DNA of 64,000 nucleotides from Takakia lepidozioides (Eukaryota; Streptophyta; Takakiopsida; Takakiales; Takakiaceae): NCBI GenBank assembly GCA_030704615.1, contig CM060734.1, positions 62,946,042 through 63,010,041 on the forward strand. Reading direction: 5' to 3'. Made by a program: the position numbers and the translations under genes. The notes below the pieces were generated by a model. The model did no database searches. It was not told the DNA's origin and worked only from the letters and a program-made list of their open reading frames with translations. Shown here piece after piece: positions 33,732 through 45,366 of the stretch (positions within the stretch are counted from its first letter, which is position 1; every line of letters starts with the position of its first letter).

Positions 33732-34421
33732 CTACATACTGGCTGAATTGCCACCACGAAGGCTGGCAGACAGGCTGCTACTAATACGCATTTCTGCCAT
33801 AGAAAAGGCCAAGTCATCCACGGCAATGCTTTCTATGGTGTTGGTGTGATCAATAACGTAAACACGCACTGCCGTCATGCCCGGAGACCAAGGGCATTCC
33901 ATAGCATCGCGTGTATCCGCAAACTGTTTTTTCAAGCGCATCTTGAAAGCTCCCTTAACCAGCAAGCTACTCCCAGCCATTTCCATGTAGTTCTTCAGAT
34001 CCGTGATGCGGTGTTTGCTAAAGTGACCATGTGCATCTTCCTCGACGATCCAGAATGGGGATACTTCACAAGTCTTCAAGCTCACTTCCAACCATGCGTG
34101 CTCACCAGCGAGCCGAGCCTTTCTTGTCTTGTCCAATCTGAACCCATTGTTCTCTGCCAATTTTAAAACAACATCCCATATGGCACGGTCGATGTCAATT
34201 GTGACATACTCCACTCCGTAAATCGAGGGTGCCACAGTCTTCTGGAGAATGATAACATCATGCAGATTCACAACCTCTGCCTCAACTTCTCCTACAACAA
34301 TGGGAGCCACCAGAGTCCTCTTGCCTGCCCTATGAGTGACGAGAGAGGATGTGATGTCCTGCACATCATGGATCTTCAGGATGAGGTTTGCTGCATTCTC
34401 TCCGCGAAAGAAAGCCATCAT
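33732..34421 (-). CDS. hypothetical protein, 229 residues
   Basis: An uninterrupted 229-codon frame of balanced composition (VAPIVVGEVEAEVVNLHDV, YVTIDIDRAIWDVVLKLAEN, AGSSLLVKGAFKMRLKKQF, MTAVRVYVIDHTNTI). Predicted by eye to alternate strands and helices, soluble, without signal peptide. I do not recognise the family. A second uninterrupted minus-strand frame of similar style lies 2.6 kb away (37,031-37,630), so both may belong to one unknown element. Confidence 0.45.
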   Translation of the reverse strand: MMAFFRGENAANLILKIHDVQDITSSLVTHRAGKRTLVAPIVVGEVEAEVVNLHDVIILQKTVAPSIYGVEYVTIDIDRAIWDVVLKLAENNGFRLDKTRKARLAGEHAWLEVSLKTCEVSPFWIVEEDAHGHFSKHRITDLKNYMEMAGSSLLVKGAFKMRLKKQFADTRDAMECPWSPGMTAVRVYVIDHTNTIESIAVDDLAFSMAEMRISSSLSASLRGGNSASM

Positions 34422-35740
34422 AGAAGTAACGGGGATATGGAGTGATACTACTATGTATGAAGAGGATGTGAGAAAAGTTGGGAAAACAATGATATGCAGA
34501 CACTACAACGTGCATGAGAACATTGCACGTAAATCCGATCATCCCTATGAACCCTATGAATGTTATCATCCCTATTTGCGTCTGCACCATTTATCCCAAC
34601 ATCTTTCATCCAGTCCCTCGTGCCAACTACATTGTTCATGGCCCCAAGAGTCACGTCCTTCTCAGATGGCAGTTGTGCCCACATCCCTTCTCCCCTCCTC
34701 CATACCACGCCGATGCAATAGGCATAGAGATTGGGGCCCTGCCCTGCTACTAACCCCTCGACACAGGTACGGTGACATGCTTCTTGGAGAATGGTTATGT
34801 CTATGTCTGCTACAAGAGTATATGCTCTTAGGACGTCAACGACAATTACCGTTTGGTGCACAATTTACAGAATTCCATGACGTTTTTCTGAGCTATGCTG
34901 GGGTGAGAGTCTGGATTGTCCTTTCGCATGTAAGATGCCCAATTTGCATGCTGCATTATGGAAATCCGAATGGATCGGACCGGACTTCCATCGGTGGACA
35001 TGTAGAACGTCGTCGTGGAAGTTGGTTTTATGAACATGGGTCATATGGATGCAATGGCATGCATAGGGAATGTGAAGGCATGCATATAGGATGGAGGACG
35101 ATGGCATGCCCATGATGGGAGGCGGGATGGGGATGGGGATGCGGGTGAGGACACGTCTCATGTCCCCGCAGCGGGCACATGAGGCGCGGGGAGGCGTGCC
35201 GCGCGGTGTGCGGGCGACGGAGGCGGGGGTGGGCGTGGGGTGGTGGGGGGTCCACGCTGGCTGAACCGGCTCCCTTCGCATTCAACTCCAGGGCCCATCT
35301 AATGCTTGGCTTGGGAAAGTGGCAATTGCATGTGGGGCCCATTTGGCGCCTGCATGCAAGCGCTAGGCTATGGCCCCTGACCCCTGCCACCTTGAAGAGC
35401 ACTGTAATATCCTTGTTGAAAGTTCGGTAAAATGTGATGAAACCCTGTAAGTTGGGGGCAGCCCCTCCACTCAAAGTGGGCAGTTACATGCTTTGTGTGG
35501 CATGGAAGGCACCTGGGCTAGGGTTTGCCCTTGTGTCTAAATGTTTAAACATCTAGCCTGCCCAAAATGAAAATTCATGGGACAATGCTTTGACGGAGCA
35601 ATGAGCCTTTGCGATGAAAATGTGTGGATAGGAATGGTTGGAAATTATGACCAATTAATTGTGAAAATATGTGCTTCACACACAATGTTTTGGTAGACGT
35701 GTTCTCTTGAATGTTGGTGAGCATTGAAGAACACAATTGG
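34422..35740. other. no gene recognised
   Basis: 34,500-35,130 is open in several frames without domain content; 35,110-35,290 is GC-rich with GGGGATG and GCGGGG runs. Confidence 0.35.
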
Positions 35741-35744
35741 AAAG

Positions 35745-35950
35745 TGGACCCAACGGGGCTATGGCCGGGTGATAAGCCACTAGTTTATTGGCATGTCTGC
35801 GGTTTAAATCCCTCTCATTTCTCTCTCTACCTTTGGGCTTGGGCTTTGCCCGTGCAAAACCAGACCAAGGGTTTATTTTCCACCTCAAGGCACAGTTGTT
35901 GGGGTTTGTATTTCCTTGCGGAAAAAAATAAAAAACAAAAAATAAAAAAT
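35745..35950 (+). mobile_element. tRNA-derived SINE
   Basis: A tRNA-like head has a box A-like TGGCCGGGTGAT (35,762-35,773) and a box B GGTTTAAATCC (35,801-35,811) at normal spacing. About 110 bp of tRNA-unrelated body and an A-rich tail (35,921-35,950) follow. No clean target-site duplication seen. SINEs are copied by LINE enzymes; their internal boxes recruit RNA polymerase III. Confidence 0.6.
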
Positions 35951-36720
35951 GCTCTAACATGGTAAGAAATAAATGCTTCAAAACTTATATAGTTTCTTCT
36001 TCCAACACCTTGTGTTTTGTTTTTAAAAAAAGAACTTATATAGAATAGAAATTGTAATTGGAAACAATTGTTGAAAGACCTTACTTCAAAACACAACCTT
36101 TGGCGGTACATGATGCGACCTACTTGCATTTCTTATGGTGATGCGATTCTCTCTAGAAACAATTGGATTCCTAACACGGCGATATGGCTAATGTTGTCTT
36201 CGGTGTTATGTTGTGTTTCAATTATGTTTTAATGTTAAGAAGTTGTTTGAATGTCAGTTTGTTTCAATTGTGATTCGGAGTTGATTCATTTTAAGTTATG
36301 ATTTGTATGATTTAAGCCTGTTACAATCATAAGACTGAATATCATAGATGTATTTCAATTGTGATGCAGTGGAAGTTTAGGCCATGATGATTTTGATGTG
36401 ACTATGACCAGAGTACAATTCAGTGTGACTAAAGTGGAGAGTAGAAAACCAACCCATCCAATAGAACGGGTAGAGTGATATGTAATTGGAGTGTTGTTGT
36501 TTTTTTTTATTCAATGTTTGTTTTACAATTGAGAAGGAAATCTGAATGTATGTGTGGTCTATTATTACTCATAGATTTGTATGATTCAGTCATTTGAATA
36601 TACTTATCCTAGTGACAATAGCAATATAGATACCCTTCTTCTTTGTTGTTATCCCCGTGTTCGATCCCGATCCACTATGATAGTCTGTATTATCAATGAA
36701 TTAATGATACAGATAAATAA
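35951..36720. other. no gene; AT-rich
   Basis: AT-rich intergenic sequence with TTTCAATTGTGAT words repeated; no frame of interest. Confidence 0.4.
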
Positions 36721-36721
36721 G

Positions 36722-37630
36722 CTATTCAACATAACCATCCACTAGCTCAATTTGAGATGCACGGAAGTTTTTTTCATCCAATATTTTTGCAATGATAGCC
36801 GAGTACCTCAAACCACTAGGCACATGAATTGGGTTATCAATATCACTCGATGAAGCTTTGGAAGCTGCTGAGTAGTCTGCATTGGGCAATATGTTCAATG
36901 AAAATTTGCTCAAGATCTGAGCAAGATTTTCACCTCCCGTGCCTCCACTCTTAGATTCGTCGTAGCCATCAGTTGCATCGCCAGCACCTCCACCCGCACC
37001 ACCCCGTCCAACCGGGCTCCACCAAGATAATCATCTGAAGTGTATCTCAACCCTGACTAGTAGCTGTGATGAAGCTCTCGGAGCTTCACGATCGATCTCT
37101 GCAAGAGGGAGAAAAACACCTCCAAGGGTTTCTATGTCAAAAGGTACCTCAACAAAGTAAGACTGAGCCGGTTCAGATCTAGATGTGGCATCCCCCGCTT
37201 GAACCACCATAACTTTGATAGCATGGGTACAATTCATGTAGCCAGGTTTCTGGGCAAAGACATCACGAGGAGCAGGGACAAACACCTTTGTGATCTGCTT
37301 AGAAAAACTTACACTTCCACAGAAATGTACATACATATGAGGCTGCTGTGGATTGTTGGTGCCGATCAACACCACGACGATCTTCGTAGTTGGCTCCCAA
37401 GAAAGTACTATGTCAAACCGTCGACGAATCGATCTGATGTTAGAGAGATTACTCCTTTGGGAATCGGACATGCGCCAAGCTACATCCAATGGAGGGATCA
37501 AAATCGGCGATCCATCGTTCAGGACCGAAGTAAACTCCAACAACTTCAAACTTATTAAAAATGTGTCACTATTATGTATGATATCCATTTCAAGTGCATT
37601 GAAGTGTATATGTGTCATAATGTATTCCAA
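36722..37630 (-). CDS. hypothetical protein in two blocks
   Basis: 37,031-37,630 is an uninterrupted 199-codon frame (KLLEFTSVLNDGSPILIPPL, VAWRMSDSQRSNLSNIRSIR, KIVVVLIGTN, KVFVPAPRDVF, QSYFVEVPFDIETLGG). After one stop and a Gly-rich stretch (GRGGAGGGAGDA), a second protein-like block at 36,722-36,913 (LSKFSLNILPNADYSAASKA) follows. Beta-rich and soluble in appearance. No family recognised. Its strand and style match 33,732-34,421. Confidence 0.45.
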
Positions 37631-38754
37631 ATAACAACACTCGATTAGGAATAGATCCTTGAAAAGAAAAAAACAAGAATTTTAGTCTCTTTTGAGAGCC
37701 GGCGTGAATTGTTGGTTTATCCATTATCATGTATCCATGTCCCCATGACATATACAGGGTCGTACAAATCCGATCCTATGTTTGAATCATTTTCATTTGG
37801 AAAATCATAGCATGGGCATGATTGAACAAACCCTAATACAACAAATACACAAGTTGTTCTATGCAACATATTACACAATCCTGAAAAGGTTGGAAGCAAA
37901 AGGCAATTACAATGTAACCTCAATGTAAGAATAAATGGATTTCAAAGTTGGTCACCCGATTTTGCTCATTTGCTTTGGAATCTACTCAAAGTTCGTTAAT
38001 GCCTCCTTTTTCAAGCCACAACCACTCCAACATGTCTTGGTATGTTTGAATACACCGTCTAAGATCCATCTCCATCAAAGTTGTAAAAGGTTTGCATACA
38101 TATGCTTCAAATGGAAAATTAATCGTGAGCATCTAATGAGAGCAGTTGAAAGTGTATACTTTGTTCTGAGCATCTATGGCTCGAGTATGAATGTTATGAT
38201 ATAGATTTCAATTTACATGACTAAATCTTACAAAATTTTCAGAGTCTATGTGAAGACCAGATCTCTCAAAACCACAAAACGTGAGGATGTCACCTCTTTG
38301 CCACAAAACCACAATATCAAAAGCCAAAACATCGCTTCACCACCCCATAATTGAATATTATCTGAGCCTCTTGATTGCAAGTCTTCTTCAACAATGGATA
38401 ACGCCACATGAGATCCATAGAAGAATATAATAAGCATAAAAAAATATGAATTCATATGACATTTGGAGCCTTTTTGATGGAAACAAAGGCATGCAACCTC
38501 ATTGGCTATTGTTGACATCCCATAGGTAGCATCATAAACCATTTTTTCATTTCACGGCCTTGGCATTTGAATTATTTTAAAAATTTACTAATATCCAATG
38601 TTCATTGTCTTTGAATAAAAAAGTCATGAGATGGGTTTCTTTTACTTCAACTATTGTCGTAATAATATTGATGTATGGTGCATCTAACTATGTCAACTGC
38701 TCAAGTTTTGTTAGCGTGTACATGAAAATATACCAGTGATGTTGATCGCAAAAG
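37631..38754. other. no gene recognised
   Basis: AT-rich, with frames up to ~100 codons and no domain. Upstream exons of the Fanzor at 38,755 would be expected here, but I could not identify a RuvC-I region. Confidence 0.35.
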
Positions 38755-39363
38755 ATGTTGACGAAGCAGTGGATGGCGAAAAACCAAGGGATGATAGAGT
38801 TTAATTCACGGGACAACACCATTTCCCTGAAGGTGGCAACCTTGCAGGACTATATACTCTACGCTAGGACAGTGTTGAAACACCTTCGTGTATTCATGAA
38901 CAACTTTTACGTGGTGAGTAAGAGAATGAGGAAGCTTTGGTGGGCGACATGCATAAAGACAGAGCGTGTCTATGCCACAATAGTCAAGGAGGTGATTGCC
39001 TGTGACCCTACGACGGTCGTCGCCTTTGGCGATGCCTCTTTTGCACACAACAGCCCAGGGACGGAGTCAACCCCAACTTTTAAGTTGCAAAAGAAGATCC
39101 GAGATAAAGCTGGGCAGTTTGTGATGGTGGACGAGTTCAAGACGAGCCAATTGTGTTGCGCTTGCGAGGAAAGGATGAAAAGCATGCTTATGTGTCGATT
39201 TCCAAGGAAACACGGGGCGTCGCAGTTCGTACTCAGTCCGACTTTGTCCCAACATAATATGTTCTCGGACGATTTGGAACCGGGACGTGAATGGCGCAAT
39301 CAATATGACCTTGATGCATGTGTGGACAAACTTACTGCAATAGTGACTAATATTTTTGTTTAA
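38755..39363 (+). pseudogene. Fanzor (eukaryotic TnpB-like RNA-guided nuclease), C-terminal part
   Basis: The 202-codon frame contains TTVVAFGDASFAHN, then VMVDEFKTSQLCCAC, the RuvC-II Glu and the first Cys pair of the TnpB/Fanzor zinc finger. The matching second half is in the next frame at 39,242-39,306: LCPN..C followed by WNRDVNGAIN, the second Cys pair and the RuvC-III Asp. A single-base indel between about 39,180 and 39,240 separates them. Fanzors are eukaryotic relatives of IS605 TnpB that cut DNA guided by an RNA usually encoded at the gene's 3' end. The N-terminus and RuvC-I are missing or in unidentified exons; an AG acceptor precedes the Met. TnpB relatives without a partner transposase are usual in Fanzor. 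Confidence 0.82.
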
Positions 39364-41473
39364 CATAAAAATGTGAAATTTAAAGAATTGTGTGCAGACT
39401 ACTAACAAATATTTGGTTGAGGTTAGATCTATAAAATGTTTGTACCTTCCATAAAACTTGACCCTCCGATCCAATAGAAATTTGAAATGATTTCTATCAA
39501 TTGCATCTCAAACAGTACTCAAACAACTATAATTTGAAGAAGTTTGAACTCTCTTCTTAAATCCATGTACTAGACAAAGGCGACTCTCCTCTTTTAGAGA
39601 CTCTTTTAGAGATGATGAGACGTTTGATAAAGGCTACTGTTTGTTAAAGAGATATTAGGTGGCAATTCTGAATTTCCTTACAAATGTTTGAAGCGTTGGA
39701 TTTTGGTTGGCAGCTTAGGGTTCAATTATACAAGAGTTCTTAGTTGGTCATACTCTAAGACCATTATAGAGGGCCAACACACAGTCGACGACCATTTTAA
39801 TGAGTTTGAGATCATATGTACAATTCATATCTAATTATGGATGAAATGTAGATATTATATCTGGCTCTGGTCTTAAGGAAAAATATCACTGGAAACCCTT
39901 TGTGTAGTCCCTGTTTCCAAAAATTCAAAAGAAAAAGAAAACGCTTTGCATGGTCTTGCCTGGGGCATGTAAATCCAACAAATGCATGGTATACATATGA
40001 GCCCTACGCTATCTAGTTATAGGTTGTCTTTGAAATAGCAAGGAGTGAGTAGTGAAGGGCCTCAAATACACCAAAATGATGGTTGTGGATCGTCCAAAGA
40101 ATTAGTCTCTTCCACCACGCTATGCCAACGATAGGGGCCGACACTGCAAATGACTTGCTTTTGTCTCTCCCCCAAAACTACTCCATAGGGAATGTCCAAG
40201 ATTGAAGGCACAAATTGTCAAGAGAATGGTGTCATATTTTGTGCATGTGTTCCACCACTTGACAACACACCCTGTCAATTCATCCTTTTTTAATCTATTT
40301 CATTAAGTATCAAATGTATTTCATCCAAAAAAAATTGGTCCCATGAAAAGCTGGTCCCCTGACAACCTCGAAAAACCCTTGAAGTAACTTGCTTGAGGAC
40401 AGGGCCAATAAACAAGTTATGGCTTTTGTTTGGGAAAAACAGCACATTATAATTTAAAAAAGAGAAAATAAATGTAAGATTCTTTCCCCTACAATAACTC
40501 AGATAAAGCTATATTGGGATAACCCCTGCCTCTAGAGCTAGATCCTGAACCTGATCTTTTCTTTCGGGAGGGGGCACCACGGGACGCCATTGGCAGTAGA
40601 TAGAGGTGTGGTCGCAGATGAGGAGGGCGGGGTACAAGAAGGAACGGCGATAGAGAGGGCGAGGAATCACCTTCGTATAAAAGAGAGGAGCTAAGTGCAG
40701 AAGCGAGCCAAAGGGCGGGGCGTCAGACGGTAGAATGATGTGGGAGGAGCGCCAGGCCGCCGGAGGTAAAGAACCTGTGGCCTCTGACGGGGGCGAATTC
40801 GGCGGGCAATGAAGGGAAGTCCAGAACTTCTGCGAGGTGGGAGGGAGGGGAGCGGCAGATTAATGACTACAGAGCGCTGCAGGCCATCAGGAGTCGCTGG
40901 GGTGGCAAGCTCTGGGAGCGGGATCTTCTTTGAATAGAGGGGAGCTGCCAGTAGTGAATACAGGCGGGGAGTAACGCAGCAGGGGCGAAGACGGGGGCTT
41001 CCTCCCATTTCACCTAAAAAAAGAAGAAAAGAAAAGAAATGTAAGAGCAGTGTGGCAATTTGGAGCAGTGAAAGTTGCAGTGACCGGACAAGTACACAAT
41101 CTTGTGGGCGTAGAATTGGCATAAAAGTAGCAGTCCGTAGTGGGAGGGGATGAATGTGGGACGGATGAAGAGGTAGGGGGGCATGCAGTTGCCCTAGCTG
41201 TGGATGGTGCGCAGGAGAGCCGTAGATGGGAGACTCCCGCGCTTTGTCGCTGCCGTCGTTAGGGTCTGGCGGGCTGCCTCGCTGCATCGTCTGCTCGCTC
41301 CTGGTCCTCTCAGTTACCCCAACACTGGGCCTGCTTCCAATTTTCTGGGGCCTGTCGTTTGTCTCGTCTGGAATTGCATGGGAAACAGCAAAAGCAGAGA
41401 CTTGAGATTGCGCTTCTGAGCTGTCGGTTCCTGGCCGGTGCAGTGTGCAGGTTTTGGGGTACCGGTAGGCACC
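39364..41473. other. intergenic, upstream of NRP
   Basis: Up to about 40,550 AT-rich with no frames of note. 40,570-41,450 is GC-richer and probably holds the promoter and 5' untranslated region of the histone chaperone gene. The long minus-strand frame 40,691-41,650 is Pro/Arg/Leu-rich and crosses exon 1, so it is not supported. Confidence 0.45.
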
Positions 41474-44400
41474 ATGATGGACAAGGGTAAGAGAGCAAAG
41501 GTGGAGGAAGAGGAAGGCTCCGAACTGGATGCCGAACTGGTGATGGCCATAGAAAAGTTGCAAGAAGTGCAAGATGAACTGGAACGGGTAAGTTCTGGGA
41601 GACTCTTGTGTTGCATACGGGCACAAGCTTTCAATGTCGAAAGACCTCATTTTTATCCTCTACTTCCAAGGGCTGGTCTTCTCCTCAACTTATGTTCCCC
41701 TTCTCGAAAACCCAATCTCCCTTTTGCAGGGTTTAGTTCATATTAGAGCATTGGGGCGTTTAGGCCAGCAAACATGGGTATTTTTTAACTGTTGCTGATC
41801 GGGGACCTAGAGAAAGGGCAAAAGTCTGCAAGCTTTTGCTGAAGAAACAGGGATGCTAATGCTGTGTAGCATTGGCGCTCTATCATGGAAGGTTGGCGGT
41901 ATCGACGACGTTTAACAATTCACATGATGGAGTTCTGAGAAGTGTGGCGTACCTCTTTATCGTCTCGGGGTAGATTTTGTTTTGGGATGTCAGCATTATA
42001 ACGTCATTTTCTGGAGTTTGAAGGTATTATTTTTGGAATGATACCTCTTTGACCGCAAGCTATTAAATTGGTGTTTCCTTAACAGCTTGTTAGCCTGGGC
42101 CTGATAAAGTTTTAGGTCGAGGCTCCTCAATCCCTTCTGGATTATGTTATGCAATAATAACAAGCAACTTCGTGATGAGCTTTTGATTTCCAAAGAACAG
42201 AAACCACCATGGTGAAAAGTCCTTGGAAGATATATTATGATGTATGATGGGAATCTGGTGGAAGAATAAAAGCTGAAGTGGTCTTAAATATATCCAAAGA
42301 AACCTATGTTTGGTGTCTGAAGTGGAGCAGTCAACTGAAATGCAGGTGTCACATTGACTTATGTTTGTTTCATAGGTTATCCCTGTTTAAGGCCTGAATC
42401 AGCGGATCTCTCTTAGCTTTTTTTTAGCTTGAAGATTAAGGTATTGAGCTAGCATTGTGGACATGGTTTAGGCTATGTCTTTCTTTTCTGTTGGGTAGAC
42501 CAAGCTGCCATTAACTTGTGCTCAGAAGCTTGGGATGTTGGAATAGAGCCTTATGATGGGTTGGCCGAGCAGGTGAATGAGGAGGCCAGCGATAAGGTGC
42601 TGGAGGTGGAGCAGAAATACAATGAAATTCGACGGCCGGTCTACAATAAGCGAAACGAAATCATCCATAATATTCCGGATTTTTGGCTAACTGCTGTATG
42701 TGTGTTATGTTTCCCTTGAGAAGCTCAGGAGGCTCAATGTCATGAGAAGACTATGTGTACTATGTAATTATTTTGAAAAAAATGATTTTACAGTTGCCCT
42801 GCATGGACATTCGCCAACATTGAGTTTGGCTCTTAGATTATTCTTGGTGTATTGCCGAGTTATGTCTTTATTATCTTGTGTGTGGATTGCAGTTTCTCAG
42901 TCATCCAGTGCTGAGTGATCTGCTGACTGAAGAAGACCAAAAGGCAAGCTCTATCTCATCTTCTCCTATCCATCCCCCTATAAGTGCTGTACTCTGGTGT
43001 ATGTCTGTTGAAAACCTCTGTTTGGTCCATATATGGAGCTTGAGATGGTAAGGTGAAGCTTAGCTGCCTCATCAGGCTGGATCACGCGATTGTGCCTTCG
43101 AATATGTACCTCTAAGCAGCCTTCTTGATGGGTGATGGGGGCAGGTGTTTAAGTTTTTGGAGTCGTTGGATGTAGAGGACTTCAAGGATGTGAAGTCTGG
43201 CTACAGCATCAGCTTTGTCAGTGTCTTCCTGCCTTAATCTGTTTTGTCAATTTCTGTAGTGTGTTGAAAGAGACATGTTAAGGGGAAGTGCATGTACTTT
43301 CTGGCAGTTTTGATTCAGTGCTATATGGGAGGGTAGGACCGTTGGAAAGTGATTGAAAGTAGATGCGGGTGTGCAGACCTTTCGGCCCAATCCATACTTT
43401 GAAGACCCAAAATTGACGAAAATATTCCGGTTTTCTGATGAGGGTACTACGTCTGTGTCGGGTACTCAGCCACATTGGAAGGATGGAATGGTAAGATGCT
43501 CCTGGCTGCCCGATCTGGTTGCATTCATTGCATTGTACCTCTTCATCATCTTCAGTACATCCCTTGAATTATATTTGGTTGATTGTCAGCCTGCTGTGTG
43601 CCTGGACCTTCTTGTGTTGCACATAGTATATATCCTGCAAGTGTGTGACCTGAGCTTTAGATAATTAGCTCCATGGGACTTGGATCAGTGGCCATACTGC
43701 ACGATGCTTTCTTTCACTGTATTGGAACTGTCTGATTCAGTCTCTTTATAGCATTGGAAGTTCGTAAAAGTTGTAGGCAATTGGCAAACAGCCTGATGAT
43801 GTGGCATCTGGCAGGATCTGACTAATGGCGTGTTGCCAGTGAAAGAAGGCCACAAGAGGGCCCATGCTGAGGACAGGTTGGCATCTTTGCTGCAAGAAAT
43901 GTTACTCTTTAGTTTTTCATCATACTGGCATAAACTCTTTCTGTCACTCTTGATTATTATAGACTAAACTTTTAATCCTTATGTTCTAAGGTGGTTTGTG
44001 TGCATGTGAGATTGTGTATACTTTTTCCAACTAAGTATAGGTACTGTATAGGCTATGTTAGTGTTAAAAGCATGCAAATAAATGCACGTTCTAATTCCTT
44101 CCAACTTTGGGATGACATGCACATCTGTCTTGTGGTACTTGAAATGACTGTACTGCAGCTTTTTCAAGTGGTTCTCAGACACCCAGCAGAAGGAGTCTTT
44201 GGATGGCATCCAAGATGAGGTTGTGGGCCTTCTTTTTCCTCATAAGATATTACCGTAGTATGATAAACGTGTATTTCACTTTTTGCCGATTCAGTGGTAG
44301 TCATACCTGTAACTTACTGCATCTTGGTCTTATTAGGAGGAAGTGTTTGGCCTATGCTGCTTAGCCGCTGTAAAGAGGCAGATCCGTGCACCTGGATGTG

Positions 44401-45366
44401 GGTATGGCGGTGGCTCAAAGGGCAAAGGATGCTGCTGTTTGAATTCCAGGTGGCAGAGGTGATCAAGGATGACCTATGGCCCAACCCTCTCAAGTATTTC
44501 AACAATGTAAGTGCCCTGCCACATATGCAGTTTGGTAGTCTTCAGCCTTTGCACACTGGAAAAGACTTTGCAAGTTATGGATTAGTGTCAGTCTGAAGTG
44601 AGGGAGTTGTTAATGCAGGAGCAAGATGAGGATGAATATGAAGATGAGGATGCAGACGATGACGACGATGACACGGTAACCCCTGGGCTCCCCCTTCGTG
44701 ACTGGATAAGAAAAAGCTGTAGAAGAGCCAGGTTATTGTGAGGTTCTTGGGGTTCCAGCTTTTTGTCAAGGGAAGCAATTTTCAATTTTCATGGTCTGGG
44801 GTTTATGTTGGCATGGTCTTCATTTTGAGTTGTTTTGGATCTGCGTTTGACTCTCTGCTGTATGAAGCCTTTGTAAACCCTTAGCACTAAAGAGTATGAC
44901 CGACAGCATGGAGCGGTGTTCTGCTCACAACAACAGCATGTGCAATCTTGAATTCAAACTCCTCATTTCTAAACTTGCGAATTCTGTTGGGTTCTTGGCT
45001 GCCGGCTTTGGCTGTCCTAGTCCATCCCAATATCATAGACTCGAGGTAACCTGAAAAGCCCTTTCCGTCGTGCTAGGGGATCGAGTGGTTGGCTTCCACT
45101 TCTCCCTTTGCTTACATCCTCTTTGTGCTTGCAAACCCAGCTACATGTATCCTATGTCGTATTGTGTAGCAGAGTTGCAAGTGGATGTTATTGAAATGTG
45201 CAAGTAGTTTCCGTGGCTTCCATGCATTGTAAATTGTTCAGTCTCTGAGGTGGTATAGGAGTTTTGAGTGGGAGTGGGGAGTGATTTGTGTTAGGGCAAG
45301 GGTGCGGATGGCTTCGATGATGAGGATGACGAGCCTGATGAGGATGACGAAGATGATGACAGTTGA
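41474..45366 (+). CDS. NRP: NAP1-related protein (SET/NRP-type histone chaperone)
   Basis: Ten exons join in frame to 260 residues: 41,474-41,587; 42,573-42,695; 42,893-42,943; 43,145-43,216; 43,377-43,490; 43,815-43,876; 44,159-44,219; 44,449-44,505; 44,619-44,675; 45,295-45,366. Residue order: [20 protein letters not shown] (dimerisation helix), [86 protein letters not shown], then an Asp/Glu tail. This matches Arabidopsis NRP1 along its whole length. NRP binds H2A-H2B in the nucleus and assists nucleosome assembly. All splice sites are GT-AG except intron 3 (42,944-43,144), whose donor is GC (AAAAG/GCAAGC). The second Met (41,477) could also start. It is the only gene here that looks intact. 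Confidence 0.95.

Noticed and set aside
33732-37630. Integrated plant virus
   Set aside because: Two intact frames look virus-like in size and spacing, but I can name no motif of a replicase, coat or movement protein, so no viral call is made.
40691-41650. 319-codon minus-strand frame
   Set aside because: Covers exon 1 and the upstream region of the NRP gene on the opposite strand, Pro/Leu/Arg-rich composition, no domain; a GC-rich shadow.
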